A DNA stretch of 64,000 nt from Luteolibacter algae. GTDB lineage: Bacteria; Verrucomicrobiota; Verrucomicrobiia; Verrucomicrobiales; Akkermansiaceae. Within the stretch, counting starts at the first letter, position 1; each line of letters begins with the position of its first letter. The DNA lies in NCBI RefSeq assembly GCF_042683045.1, contig NZ_JBHUIT010000003.1, forward strand, positions 248,001 to 312,000, given 5' to 3'. Positions 54,184 to 63,865 of the stretch are shown here, in pieces. The notes under the pieces were generated by a model, which saw nothing but the letters and a program-made list of their open reading frames with translations, was not told the origin of the DNA and did not search any database. The translations under genes were made by a program, and so were the position numbers.

Positions 54184-55047
54184 TCACCTCCGTTCCCGCT
54201 GCATGGAATCCCGCATCTCCGTGATAAGCTCCGCATCCTCCACCAGTTTCATACGCTGGAAGGAATCGATCAAATTATTCAGAAGCCGGAGCAGGATCAT
54301 TCCCAGATCCGCAGATTGCCGTAGCATTTGACGCTGCTCCCTGCTGAGATCATTGGAAGGATCTGTGAGAATTTCCTGTGAGTGCACCCGGCCATCATCA
54401 AAGCAGTCAACCACCAGGGGATGGCTTTCCTCATAGATACGGCAAAGAAAATGCCCCGGAAATGAAATCCCCTCGATCTCCACATTCAGCCTCTGCCCCA
54501 GAAGCATGTAGATTACGCCGAGACCGATCGGGTTCGACTTGCCTTCCGCGATACACCAGGCGAGATCCGTATTATGAGGATCATAGTAATGACTCTTATT
54601 CCCTTTCAGACGCCCTTCCTCGAAAAGAAAAACGCGGATATCATTCGCGGTTGGCGGGAGCGGATGCGCTTCCTGGATCTCCTCCGCCAATAAATCAAGC
54701 GCATCGGAAAGCGGCTGCCGGAGCGATACTCCATCGTGCAGAAAATCTGAGAGCAATCTCAGATGACTCTCGAAAAGCTCCCAATCATCCCCCAGCGCAG
54801 CGGAGCCGAATCTGGGAGTAAGCCATTCCTCACGCAGCACCTTCCGCCGGACCGGCCGCAAAATATCCGCGAGGATTTTTTTCTCCGTCTCTTTCAGATT
54901 CCGCGCTACGTCTGGCAGGATTTCGCTGAAATCCCCACCCACCTCCGCCAGGCGCCCGGAAACACCAGAGCGCACCTCCGGCGTCTCGTCATCGAGAAGC
55001 TTCAACAGAGCCGTCAGTTCTCTTATATCTGGAGGTGAAACGTTCAT
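54184..55047 (-). CDS. SirB1/transglutaminase-like family protein
   Basis: A 287-residue protein. An N-terminal helical region (residues 1-100) precedes a transglutaminase-like domain: FLFEEGRLKGNKSHYYDPHN, then SNPIGLGVIYMLLGQRLNVE with the family N-P-I-x-L pattern, and GISFPGHFLCRIYEESHPLV with the catalytic-type His near residue 205. The usual Cys position appears as an Asn-Pro-Ile segment, as in SirB1-type members that may lack transglutaminase activity. Function unknown. Confidence 0.78.
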   Translation of the reverse strand: MNVSPPDIRELTALLKLLDDETPEVRSGVSGRLAEVGGDFSEILPDVARNLKETEKKILADILRPVRRKVLREEWLTPRFGSAALGDDWELFESHLRLLSDFLHDGVSLRQPLSDALDLLAEEIQEAHPLPPTANDIRVFLFEEGRLKGNKSHYYDPHNTDLAWCIAEGKSNPIGLGVIYMLLGQRLNVEIEGISFPGHFLCRIYEESHPLVVDCFDDGRVHSQEILTDPSNDLSREQRQMLRQSADLGMILLRLLNNLIDSFQRMKLVEDAELITEMRDSMQRERR

Positions 55048-55353
55048 CGCCCAAAAGTAGGAGCGGAATCAGAAAAATCGATCAAGAAACGGAAGAAAAT
55101 TCCGCAGATGAACATAAGCTCCCACACCCTCGGAAACCCGCCACAACGATCCAAAAAGCGACTCCCCGCAAGCCTTCCCGGAGAGATTACATTGAGCGCA
55201 TTTTTCAACAAACGTTGCAGATTCCAGCTCTCACCTATCTTCGGGATAGCCATCGCTTTCCGCTCTGCTGTGATCAAGTCTGCTCTTCAAAGCTGAATAA
55301 AGGCATTTTCTGTTTCTTTTGTTGATCAATCTCCGCCGCCACCAGCTATTTCC
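55048..55353. other. Intergenic, no gene seen
   Basis: About 305 bases between the SirB1-like gene and the end of hsdR. No coding character, RNA or terminator is evident. Confidence 0.5.
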
Positions 55354-58205
55354 CTACGCCGCCACCCCACGGATAAACGTCGTCACATAGTCCACCACCT
55401 TCTCCAGCACCCGCTTCCTGGTCGGGCCACGCTCCGCGATCTTTAGCGGCCTTTGGATCAGCTCCACGATATCCAGATCCGGCAAAGGCTTCTCGCCCGT
55501 GTAAACATAACGATCGATCAGCTTCTTCAGCTTGTCCGCATCGAGTTCCTCTTCCTTCACCAGTTGATCGAAAGCATCCGCCCTTTCCTTCTCCCAGAAT
55601 TCCTCGAAGCAATCCGGAATCTCCGCCGCGCTTCCCGCCTCCGGCAGGCTCTTCTCAATAAATTTCTCGATCAGCTCCCGCTTGCTGCGCAGCTCGATGT
55701 CTCCCGCCACGGTATCCAGAATCAGTTTCCGCAAACGCACCTGCTCCGGCTCGTCCGCATCGTAGAGTTGTGCGAGTAGTTTGAGGATGTATCGCACATC
55801 GATCAGATCCCGGTGCAGCAGCTCCAGCGAGAAATCCACATCCTCCAGGATGGATGCATTCTCCTTCTTCTGATCCATCTTCACCTTATCGGAAAGATCC
55901 AGGTAGGCACTCGCGAAGTCGTTGAACCTCTGCTCCGTCATGGTCAGGTCATCCGCCTCGTATTCGGAAAAGGACTCCAGGATGTTCTTCAGCCGCATCA
56001 GCTCGCGGAAGATTTTGACAAATTTCAGCTCCGCATCCTCGTTCGGAAGATCTTTCACATCTCCCGGCTTCGGGGTCAGCTCGATCAGCAGTGCCACCGT
56101 CTCGTTGAACTGCTTCACATACTCATCATACGGCGGGACGAAAATCTCTTCCTTCGCTTTGGGATCGGAGAACAACGAAATTGCTTCATCCGTATTCTTC
56201 TTCAGGTTCCGGAAGACCACGATATTCCCCTGGCTCTTCACCTCGTTCAGGATGCGGTTCGTGCGCGAGTAGGCCTGCACCAGCCCGTGGTAGCGCAGGG
56301 TCTTGTCCACATAGAGCGTGTTCAGGCTCTTGCTGTCGAATCCCGTCAGGAACATGTTCACCACCAGCAGGATATCCACCTTGCGGGACTTCACCTTCTT
56401 GGCGATGTCCTTGTAATAGCCGTAGAAGGACTTGGTATCCTTCGTCGAGTAGTTCGTCTGGAACATCGCGTTGTAGTCCCTAATGAAGCCATCCAGCACC
56501 TCGCGCGTGTGCGGATCTCCCTTGTCGCCGCCCTCGATCTCCGCGTCATCGTCGAGGATGCCATCCGCGCCCTTGTCCTCCTCGTTTGCCGTGTAGCTGA
56601 AGATCGTTGCCACTTTCAGCTTATGCTTTCCCTCTGCCTTACGCTTCGCGAAAAGTTCGTAATACTTGATCAGCACATCCACCGAACTCACGCACATCAT
56701 CGCCGTGAATTCCTTGTTCCTCGTCTTCACCGCATGGCGCTCGATGATGTAGTCCGTGATCCTTTCCAGCCGCTCCGGGCTCTCCATCAGCTCCTTGGTA
56801 TCGATCCCCTCCACCTCGATGTCCACCTCCGTCGCCTTGCCTTCCTTCTTCTTGTAGCGCCCCACGTATTCCACCGCGAATCTCAGCACGTTCTCGTCCT
56901 TGATCGCATCCGTGATCACATAGGAATGCAGCTTCTTGTGGAAAAGGTCTTTCGTCGTGTGCTTCTTCCCGTCCTTCGCCACCGCGTTGTCCGCGAAGAT
57001 CGGAGTCCCCGTGAAGCCGAACATCTGGTGATCCCGGAAGAACTCCACGATGCGCTTATGCGTATCGCCGAACTGGCTGCGGTGGCACTCATCGAAAATA
57101 AATACAATCCGCTCATCCCGCAGCGCCTCCATCTGTTTCAGATACGCCGCCTTGCTGATCGCCGTGTTCAGCTTCTGTATGGTCGTCACGATCAACTTCG
57201 TGTCATCGGTGAATTGCTTTACCAGCTTCTTTGTATTGTCCGTGCCATCCACGCTTCCTTTGGAGAAGCCGTTGAACTCATCAATCGTCTGTGCATCCAG
57301 GTCTTTCCTATCCACGCAGAAAACCACCTTCTTCACCTCCGGCAGCGCCGTGAGGATCTGCGCCGCTTTAAAGGAGGTCAGCGTCTTGCCGCTTCCCGTC
57401 GTGTGCCAGATGTATCCGTTCGCCTTTTCCGCCGGGCGGTTCTTCACCCGCTCCACGATCTTTTCCGTCGCGTAGTATTGATAGGGACGCCGCACCATCA
57501 GCACCTTGTCCGTCTCGCTCAGCACGATGTATTTCCTTATCATCGCCGCGAGGTGCGCCCGATCCAGGAATGCCGTCGCAAAGGGCTGTAGCTCCCGGAT
57601 CGTCTTGTTATCCTCCTGCGCCCAGAAAAACGTCTGCTTGAAGGATTGCCGCCGCGCATTGGCATAATACTTCGTATTCACCCCATTGCTGATCACGAAG
57701 AGCTGCACAAAATTGAACAATCCCCGCGATGCCCAGTAGCTGTGCTTCTGGTAGCGCTGGATCTGGTTGAAAGCCTCCTTCATCTCCAGCCCCCGCCGCT
57801 TCAGCTCGATCTGCACCACCGGCAGTCCGTTGCAGAGGATCGTGACATCATAGCGATTCTTGTAGCTCCCCTCCATCTCGACCTGCTGCGTCACCTGCCA
57901 GCGGTTCCGCCCTGCATGCGTGGAGTCGAAGAAATCCAGGTAAACCACCTGCCCGTCCTCCCTCTCCAGCTTCATCCTGTCCCGCAACACCTTCGCCTTC
58001 GCGAAGACCCCGGACTTCTTGTCCAGATGATGCAGCACTTTAGAGAACTCCCCTCGCTCAGCGGAGATAATCCATTGAGCGCCTCCAGCTCCCCTTTCAG
58101 GTTCGCCAACATCGACGCCTCATCCGTCACCGCCACCCGCACGTAACCCATTCCTTCCAATTGGGTGACGAGGTTGTTTTCCAGCACTTGTTCGGATTGG
58201 CTCAA
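55354..58205 (-). pseudogene. hsdR: Type I restriction enzyme subunit R, broken by a frameshift
   Basis: HsdR gives ATP-driven translocation and DNA cleavage. Two overlapping minus-strand frames encode it. The first, from ATG 58205, reads MSQSEQVLENNLVTQLEGMG and then LNGLSPLSEG. The second, to 55354, continues with LHHLDKKSGVFAKAKVLRDR. They join near 58050-58053, where the + strand has CCCC; one extra C would restore a single 950-residue frame. Downstream features are intact: nuclease-type VVQIELK, Walker A HTTGSGKT, FIFDECHRSQFGD, GFTGTP and YSRTNRI. The larger part (55354-58038) lacks the N-terminal 55 residues. It could be decay or a sequencing error. It is the last gene of the decayed locus. 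Confidence 0.85.
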
Positions 58206-58283
58206 GATATGTGGGGATCGGTTATCTATGCATCAGTCAACTGTTAGACAACAAAGAGGTCGAGCGCTATTGTATCAGTGGCT

Positions 58284-58871
58284 TCACGAACCCTTCGGCA
58301 CTTTCCGTCCGAAAAGCCTGCGGAACTCCGCTTTCCAATCCTTGTATGGAGTGTCGTTATCGTAAATCCATTGCCCTACTACCTGATCGATCTTCCCATC
58401 ATCGATGTGCTTCTCATCGAGCATCAGCTTCATCAACCCGAGACTGGTAATTTGATGCACCCCGTAGGTTCCGGCCAGCTCCATCATATCTTGGTCATCC
58501 GTCACCAGACGAATCCCAAGAACCATCGCCGTAGCCACGATGGTGGTATCCACCCGCGAGGGGCCCTTGCCCCGCCCCGCCAGAAACTCCTCTTTCACAT
58601 ACTCCCACATGAAGTCAAATGTGTCCGCTATCTCCGACTTCTGTTCCCTGCTCAGACTGACCGAGCGTCCACGGTTGTTTGCAAACTTGGTTTCGGATAC
58701 CCAGTGGAACTTGTTCCGTATTCTCGAGCTGCACTTGATCTCAACATTCAGATCCGCGTGCATGTAGATCGTAAAATCTTCTTTGCCGAAAGGAGTGCAG
58801 AGAAACGGGTGGATGTTTTGCGCCAGGCGAAAGTAGCTGTTGGAATCCACTATGATCTTCGTCTGTGCCAT
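58284..58871 (-). CDS. PIN-domain nuclease, likely toxin
   Basis: A 195-residue protein. The PIN-type start IIVDSNSYFRLA has the first acidic residue (Asp near residue 9). Later acidic residues are in the DTTIVATAMVLGIRLVTDDQDM tract near 108-129, the characteristic second half of the PIN fold. It is a probable RNase. The gene lies 21 bases after the XRE-ImmA gene, so they form a two-gene unit inserted between hsdR and hsdS. PIN toxins normally pair with a DNA-binding antitoxin. Confidence 0.82.
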   Translation of the reverse strand: MAQTKIIVDSNSYFRLAQNIHPFLCTPFGKEDFTIYMHADLNVEIKCSSRIRNKFHWVSETKFANNRGRSVSLSREQKSEIADTFDFMWEYVKEEFLAGRGKGPSRVDTTIVATAMVLGIRLVTDDQDMMELAGTYGVHQITSLGLMKLMLDEKHIDDGKIDQVVGQWIYDNDTPYKDWKAEFRRLFGRKVPKGS

Positions 58872-58892
58872 ACCTCCCGTTCCTCCCTTGGT

Positions 58893-60038
58893 TTAGATGG
58901 AGAATGCCTCAAGATAGGCGCGGGCATCCATAGGGTTCACTCCCAGAATCGTCGCAATGGTTCCTGATCCGGGTTCCTTATCCCGGACATACCGGCTCAG
59001 CGCACTATACACCTGGGTATCGAAGCAATCCTGCACCACCCGCATGAACTGATCCGCAGTCGGCTCTTTCCCATCAAAGAGCGCGGTTCCAAGCGTCTTG
59101 AACTGCTTGTTGAAAATCGCAATATACGAATGCAGCGAAACCCCATCGATCGCAGTGAACGGCGAACCATTGGACTCCGCGAATTTTTCCGTCTCCTTGT
59201 ATACGGAAAAGGGGGAAATGACATGATCCTTCGCCCATTTCCCGAGAACCTTGAGCCTCCCCTGATCTGTGCGCTCCCGCTTATAATCCTCGAAACAACG
59301 CTTCGCAAGCGGCTCCGGGAACAGCAGCGCACCTGCGAAGGCGTCCGCGAAATCCTCCGCCTCTTCGTTCTTTTTTTCCCGGAGCAAATCCACCGTCAGC
59401 ACGTGGCCTAGCTCGTGTGCCATCCAGAACTTGAAGTCATGGATCTCCACATCGAGATTCAGATAGATCCAAGTCGTTTGGGATTCAGGAAGATGGATGT
59501 GCAAGGCGTTCTCGTGTTTGGTCTTGTGACCCCACAGTGTCGGGATGATTACCGCTTGGTGCTTGTGGAAGAGATCGATCAGATCCTTGAAATCAAACGG
59601 AGCCTTCTCTGCTATGTCCAGCTCGCGGCGGATGCGGGCTGCAAGATCCTGAAGATACCCATAATCACAGGAAGGGTTTTTCAGGCTGGCAGGGCCCATG
59701 AAGGGATCCACATCCAGATACTCCACAAGAGGCTTGAGGAAATGCCCCATGTTCCGGGCCCGCTCCAGATGGAGATCCGTCGTCTGGCAGGATGCCCGCT
59801 TGCGGAAAGCCACCAGAGGCTCGTCGCGGGAAGCGCTGAGGGCGACCATGTCCGCGTATTTCAAGCCGAGCAAGCGACCCAGCTTCAGCAGCTCCGCCGG
59901 GCGGGGGAAAGACTTCCCGTTCAGCCATTTGGAAACGGAAGCGCGGGTAACATCCAGCTCGGTGGCGATGGCCGTTTGGTTGAGACCCTTGGAATCCGCC
60001 GCTTCTTGAAGTTTTGGCGTGTTTAGTTTTTTCTCCAT
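58893..60038 (-). CDS. XRE-family regulator with ImmA/IrrE zinc metallopeptidase domain
   Basis: A 381-residue fusion. An XRE helix-turn-helix occupies residues about 10-62 (GLNQTAIATELDVTRASVSKWL). An ImmA/IrrE-type peptidase follows with MAHELGHVL near residue 210 (the HExxH zinc motif), then EEAEDFADAFAGALLFP near 228. Such fusions regulate mobile elements or toxin pairs, where the peptidase cuts a repressor. The ATG at 60038 is preceded by repeated GTCAA half-sites (60061-60084), a likely autoregulatory operator. The neighbour PIN gene is the natural partner. Confidence 0.88.
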   Translation of the reverse strand: MEKKLNTPKLQEAADSKGLNQTAIATELDVTRASVSKWLNGKSFPRPAELLKLGRLLGLKYADMVALSASRDEPLVAFRKRASCQTTDLHLERARNMGHFLKPLVEYLDVDPFMGPASLKNPSCDYGYLQDLAARIRRELDIAEKAPFDFKDLIDLFHKHQAVIIPTLWGHKTKHENALHIHLPESQTTWIYLNLDVEIHDFKFWMAHELGHVLTVDLLREKKNEEAEDFADAFAGALLFPEPLAKRCFEDYKRERTDQGRLKVLGKWAKDHVISPFSVYKETEKFAESNGSPFTAIDGVSLHSYIAIFNKQFKTLGTALFDGKEPTADQFMRVVQDCFDTQVYSALSRYVRDKEPGSGTIATILGVNPMDARAYLEAFSI

Positions 60039-60058
60039 GGATGCGAGTGCTCACACAA

Positions 60059-60090
60059 GCTTGACGCTTGTCAACTTTTGTCAACTTTAA
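60059..60090 (-). promoter_or_regulatory. Repeated half-sites in the XRE-ImmA promoter region
   Basis: TTGAC (60061-60065) faces GTCAA (60070-60074), and GTCAA recurs at 60080-60084. The 10-bp unit TTGTCAACTT is repeated exactly in tandem (60068-60087), one helical turn apart. On the minus strand this also offers TTGACA boxes for a -35 site. It fits a binding site for the XRE protein; no strong -10 was identified. Confidence 0.55.
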
Positions 60091-60110
60091 AAAGGGTCAT
60101 GACCCCTTTT
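60088..60110 (-). terminator. Hairpin terminator after the hsdS remnant
   Basis: On the minus strand AAAAGGG and CCCTTTTT pair around a short centre; GGGTCATGACCC itself is a perfect palindrome. It lies 4 bases after the hsdS stop codon and just before the XRE-ImmA promoter region. Confidence 0.6.
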
Positions 60111-60113
60111 CTC

Positions 60114-60420
60114 CTACACAAACATCTGCTGCAGCAGACCCTTCTTCCAGGTCTGCGTTTCGGTGATCTGGGTGGAGACGGTGGCGATCTTGCGGTCGAG
60201 GGCGGTGAGGAAGTCGGCGATCTTAATTTGCTCTCCGGGCGGGTGGCATCGACACTCTAATCCCCTTTAAATCAGAGGCATTGTAGGATGGTAATGCTCC
60301 AACCTGTCCAAAGCGAGAGAGTCGAATTGTAGAGAAAAGATGTTTTGCAAAAGTAATGTCGAATGATGGCGTAAAAGTCATCATGTTATTATCTAAAAGG
60401 AAATTTACCGCGACGCGCTT
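60114..60420 (-). pseudogene. hsdS: Type I specificity subunit, C-terminal remnant with frameshift
   Basis: Only about 100 residues of an HsdS tail remain. A first frame reads LLDNNMMTFTPSFDITFAKH and SDLKGIRVSMPP, like the end of the second target-recognition domain. The next frame reads EQIKIADFLTALDRKIATV and ends TWKKGLLQQMFV, the conserved C-terminal coiled coil. The two frames join near 60240-60250, where one extra G explains the shift. The N-terminal target-recognition half is absent. The remnant directly follows the hsdM fragment at a likely deletion junction (about 60420-60450). Confidence 0.75.
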
Positions 60421-60862
60421 TCGCTCGAGAAATATCGCGGCTCCTTTTTTCGCGAAACTCGTTCTTCGCGTTCTCCGTTTTCCCCAGCTTGGAGGAGCCC
60501 AGATCCAGATCCTCGAACAGCCCCTCGAAATCATCCTCGCTCTCATGCCCCATGGTGCTGGACTCGATGTGCTTGAGGATGCGGGTGAGGTCTTCGAGGA
60601 TGAAGTTGTCCTTCGCCCGTGAGCCCTTCGTCGCCACACAATGGAAAAGCTCCGATGGCATGAGATAATATCCCAGCCGCTCCACCGCCTCCCCACGCAC
60701 TGCCGTGAGAATTTCGATGCCCTCCTCGCTCTTCTCGTCGATTTCCGTGAAAGTGATTCCATCATTTTTGAGAATCTCATCCGCGAAGAGGTTCATCCGC
60801 TCCGAGAGATATTTGTAGAAGATGAAGCCCAGGATGTAATCGCGAAATTCATCCGCGCCCAT
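60389..60862 (-). pseudogene. hsdM: Type I modification methyltransferase, internal fragment
   Basis: About 129 residues match the HsdM N-terminal domain: MGADEFRDYILGFIFYKYLS, then EERLGYYLMPS-like and LEDLTRILKHIESSTMGHES, up to LDLGSSKLGKT (ending near 60476). The remaining 28 residues diverge. The full subunit is about 500 residues, so the catalytic NPPY region is missing. Upstream in the same frame only RRGKM is HsdM-like before a stop at about 60891, so the 5' end is also damaged. It cannot be an active methyltransferase. Confidence 0.8.
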
Positions 60863-60891
60863 CTTCCCACGCCGGGTTTCCTGGACGATTC

Positions 60892-61446
60892 AAGCACCAC
60901 AATCTCGAACGTTTCTTTTGTATCAAAGAGAGATAGAAAAAGTCCTCTGCTTCGCCGGAAAAATCGAATCCGGAGTCTGGTTGGCAGTTCCAAATCCCAA
61001 TTTGGATGGCATCGCGATATATGGCGAAACTCCGTGCAGGTTTAATAAACCAGACCTGCGATCCACAATCTCAAACTTATATCATTGGTGATTCTTTCAT
61101 CGCCAATCAACACTCACCATCCAATCCCGGACGGGATTAAAGGAGTGAAACTAAAGTATCCGATCGCCAAGTCGCGTTGCCCACCGCCGCCCATAGCTAA
61201 ATCGCGGCTTTCCCCAATGGCCTTTGCCTGTAAGGCGGACACATGCCTCGAAACGGATGATGGAGCCATCGTCTACACCTCGTTCTTCTGCGCCAGCTTC
61301 CCGTGCTTTGACTACCGCTTCGTTGAATACGGGAACGCATTTTGGTGCATTTTTACGCATTTCCGATGCTCGCCACCCAGACAAAGAAAAACGCTGTAAC
61401 CTTTTGAGCTACAGCGTTTTGAGTGACTTTTATAAGAGAAAAATGA
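60892..61446. other. Intergenic, no supported gene
   Basis: About 555 bases between the hsdM fragment and tRNA-Val. Short open frames on both strands show no family features. It contains the tRNA-Val terminator (61387-61420). Confidence 0.5.
61387..61420 (-). terminator. Rho-independent terminator after tRNA-Val
   Basis: AAAACGCTGTA pairs with TACAGCGTTTT around 11 bases, and the minus strand continues with a T-rich run. It lies about 27 bases after the tRNA 3' end. Confidence 0.8.
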
Positions 61447-61521
61447 TGGTGCGCGATACTGGGTTCGAACCAGTGACCCCCTCCGTGTCAGGGAGGTGCT
61501 CTACCACTGAGCTAACCGCGC
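61447..61521 (-). tRNA. tRNA-Val (anticodon GAC)
   Basis: A complete cloverleaf with acceptor arms GCGCGGT and ATCGCGC, anticodon loop containing GAC, and T-arm ACTGG/CCAGT with TTCGAAC. The 3' CCA is encoded (61447-61449). Confidence 0.95.
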
Positions 61522-61673
61522 AAATGCCGAGGGCCAGCCTCGGGCGGCGAAGCTAGGATCAAAGCCATAGGTTAGGCAATCCCTTTTTTAAGGAATTTTC
61601 CTCCGAAATGAATTTTCCACATCATGATTGCGGCTTGAGTTCCGCGGATGTCATGTCCAGCCTTTGCGCCCGC

Positions 61674-62384
61674 ATGAAAATATTGTCCATTCTCGCTCTT
61701 CTCACTGTCGCCGTTTCCGCACAGGAGCCAAAGGTATTCGAAGGTCTCTTTGAAAAAGAAGTCCCGGTGAGGGCAAGCATCGGCATGGTGGTCCCGCCAC
61801 CTGAGATCGATAAATACATCTCCAAGGTAGAGGCTGCGGCACGCAAGAATCCGGAATGGTTCAAGGAATTTTCCGCAGCTTCGAAGCCGGGCACTCCGCT
61901 TCCCTATCATGAAAATCTTGGACTCACCAAGGAGGAGTATGACGACTATCTCGTGCTGTGGGCGAAGCGCGAGTTCAAGCCGACGACGGATGTCATGCTC
62001 GTGCTCCGCGAAACCTTCGGCGATACGTGGACGCTGACTGCCTCCGGCGAGGCCGGTGCGATCGGCACCCTTCGCTACGATCCAAAGACGGATTCCTTCC
62101 GCTCCCCGAATGGCGAGCTCAAGCGGATCGACGACATTCAGGCGGATGCATCGAGCATACTCGGCGCGTGGTCTGGCAAGGAATGGCGTTTCGAAGAGGA
62201 GACAGGCCTGGGGAAAACGAAAGAAAACTTCGCTATCGGAAAATATGACAAGACCGGCTTCGGGCTGGTCGTTTACCGCGTGCAGGAGATTTCCACGGAA
62301 GGCAGCCGCCTGCTGGATAAAAGCCTGGTGCTCCGTTTCGCTCTGGGCAAGGCAGGGCACCTGGATCTGCCAAAAGCTCCTTGA
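61674..62384 (+). CDS. Secreted hypothetical protein
   Basis: A 236-residue product starting at ATG 61674, with signal peptide MKILSILALLTVAVSAQ. An upstream extension lacks this signal. The mature part has alternating acidic and aromatic residues and short strands (WTLTASGEAGAIGTLRYDPK) but no recognised family. Two neighbouring genes run in the same direction, and the AsmA-like gene starts 41 bases after it, so co-transcription is likely. Confidence 0.65.
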   Translation: MKILSILALLTVAVSAQEPKVFEGLFEKEVPVRASIGMVVPPPEIDKYISKVEAAARKNPEWFKEFSAASKPGTPLPYHENLGLTKEEYDDYLVLWAKREFKPTTDVMLVLRETFGDTWTLTASGEAGAIGTLRYDPKTDSFRSPNGELKRIDDIQADASSILGAWSGKEWRFEEETGLGKTKENFAIGKYDKTGFGLVVYRVQEISTEGSRLLDKSLVLRFALGKAGHLDLPKAP

Positions 62385-62425
62385 TCGGTGGCGGCCAATG
62401 GCAGGAAGAAGGTGATGGAACCACG

Positions 62426-63844
62426 ATGAAAAAATGGCGAAGAGTTCGAAAGCTGGTGATCATGCTGCTGGCTCTGGGCATTTTCGCTCCCCTGGCACTT
62501 TTTGGCCTAAGCAATCTTCTTCTACAGAGCCCGCCGGCCAGAGATCTGCTAGCCCGTAAATTAACTGCAAGAACCGGCCTTGCCGCATCCATTCAGGGCG
62601 CGAGCTGGTCGCCCTGGGGCGGCATTACCATCTACGGACTGAGCATTCCCCAGCCCGGCCCGCTCCTGGAGGCCATTGATTCCCCGCTAGCTGAAATAGA
62701 GCGGATAAGCATCGACCCTGTCTGGAGCGGCCTCATCCACAAGCAACTCCTGATCAAAGGCGTGGTGCTGGAGAAACCGCAGCTCGCGCTCCCCATTGAG
62801 CTGTTATCGCAGATTCCCGCAGAGCCATTGTCGGCAAAAACCGGCGTGGCAAATCCGGGTATCTCTCCGGAACCCCCGGCCTCCGCGCCGCCGGCTGCCA
62901 CCGCCCTGGCCCAGCAATCAGGAGCCATCGGGCAAGGTCCCGCACCGGGCGAAATCGCAACCACGGCAGAGCCACATCCCACCGAGATCGCGCCCAAAGC
63001 CCTGTCCGATCCTCCGGTTCCCATTTCCACGCCCACCGTCTGGCTGCAGATCAAGGGAGGGCGGCTGGCCATCGTTTCCACCATGACGGAACAGCCGTTA
63101 TACCGCATTGACCGAGTCGACGGGAAAATTCCTTTCGGAGGTCAAGCGGCGAAAAGCAGGCTGGAATTGCGCGGGATCGCCTCACTGGGTGCGGAGCTAG
63201 CGGCAGAGACGGAACTGCCGATTGAGTGGCAGCCACCGATGCTGGATTTTCCACAAATTTCCGGGGAAATTCTCGATATCGGCTACAAGGCGGCGGCACG
63301 CTTCAAGCTGGGTGCGGGAATCCCTTTTCATATTGAGGGGCTGATCCCTCCGGCCGAGGAAATCACTGTGAAGGCAAGCCAAATGGTGCATACGGATATC
63401 GGCTCACTTATGGGGCGCGGACGTTTTCAGGGACTCGCTTTCCAACCATCCAGCTGGCATGGAGAGGCATTGCTCCAAGCGAAAAACCTCCGCTCGACCT
63501 ACGGAGAGCAGATCGCCGAGTTTGACCGGGGACATGCAATTGTCGTCTTCCGGAACGGTGCGCTGCGCTGTATCGACGCGAGAATGATCGGTGAAAATCT
63601 AAGCGTGCTGGGCAATGCGGCGCTTCTTAGCGACGGGCGAGCCGCAGCGAATGCCAGATTCGTCGCATCTCCCGAGGCTTTGGTCCAGATTTCGCAACGC
63701 ACGCGCCCGTCAGGATCGGGCCCGCCGCGATTGACACCACTGAGCACCCCGCAACGCGCGGCCTTGGATCTGGAGCTTTTCGGGAAACTCGGCGAGTTCT
63801 TCTACAAGCCTGATCCGGCAAGTGCTCCGATTCCTTTGAAATGA
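62426..63844 (+). CDS. AsmA-like membrane-anchored protein
   Basis: A 472-residue protein with one N-terminal membrane anchor (about residues 10-32) followed by the AsmA-type start: ARKLTARTGLAASIQGASWS and ISIDPVWSGLIHKQLLIKGV. A Pro/Ala-rich linker spans about residues 130-200. The rest is strand-rich and repetitive, as in AsmA-family lipid-transport or outer-membrane biogenesis proteins. The ATG at 62426 starts MKKWRRVRKLVIMLLALG; an in-frame ATG at 62381 is less likely. Function beyond the family is unknown. Confidence 0.75.
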   Translation: MKKWRRVRKLVIMLLALGIFAPLALFGLSNLLLQSPPARDLLARKLTARTGLAASIQGASWSPWGGITIYGLSIPQPGPLLEAIDSPLAEIERISIDPVWSGLIHKQLLIKGVVLEKPQLALPIELLSQIPAEPLSAKTGVANPGISPEPPASAPPAATALAQQSGAIGQGPAPGEIATTAEPHPTEIAPKALSDPPVPISTPTVWLQIKGGRLAIVSTMTEQPLYRIDRVDGKIPFGGQAAKSRLELRGIASLGAELAAETELPIEWQPPMLDFPQISGEILDIGYKAAARFKLGAGIPFHIEGLIPPAEEITVKASQMVHTDIGSLMGRGRFQGLAFQPSSWHGEALLQAKNLRSTYGEQIAEFDRGHAIVVFRNGALRCIDARMIGENLSVLGNAALLSDGRAAANARFVASPEALVQISQRTRPSGSGPPRLTPLSTPQRAALDLELFGKLGEFFYKPDPASAPIPLK

Positions 63845-63865
63845 ATGCTTCGTTTCGAAACTGAT

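Noticed and set aside
58040..58060. Phase-variable homopolymer in hsdR
   Set aside because: The run is only four C, much shorter than typical phase-variation tracts; plain mutation or read error is more likely.
61151..61384. A possible integrase remnant downstream of tRNA-Val
   Set aside because: A short open frame exists on the minus strand, but no recombinase motif (R-H-R-Y) can be seen.
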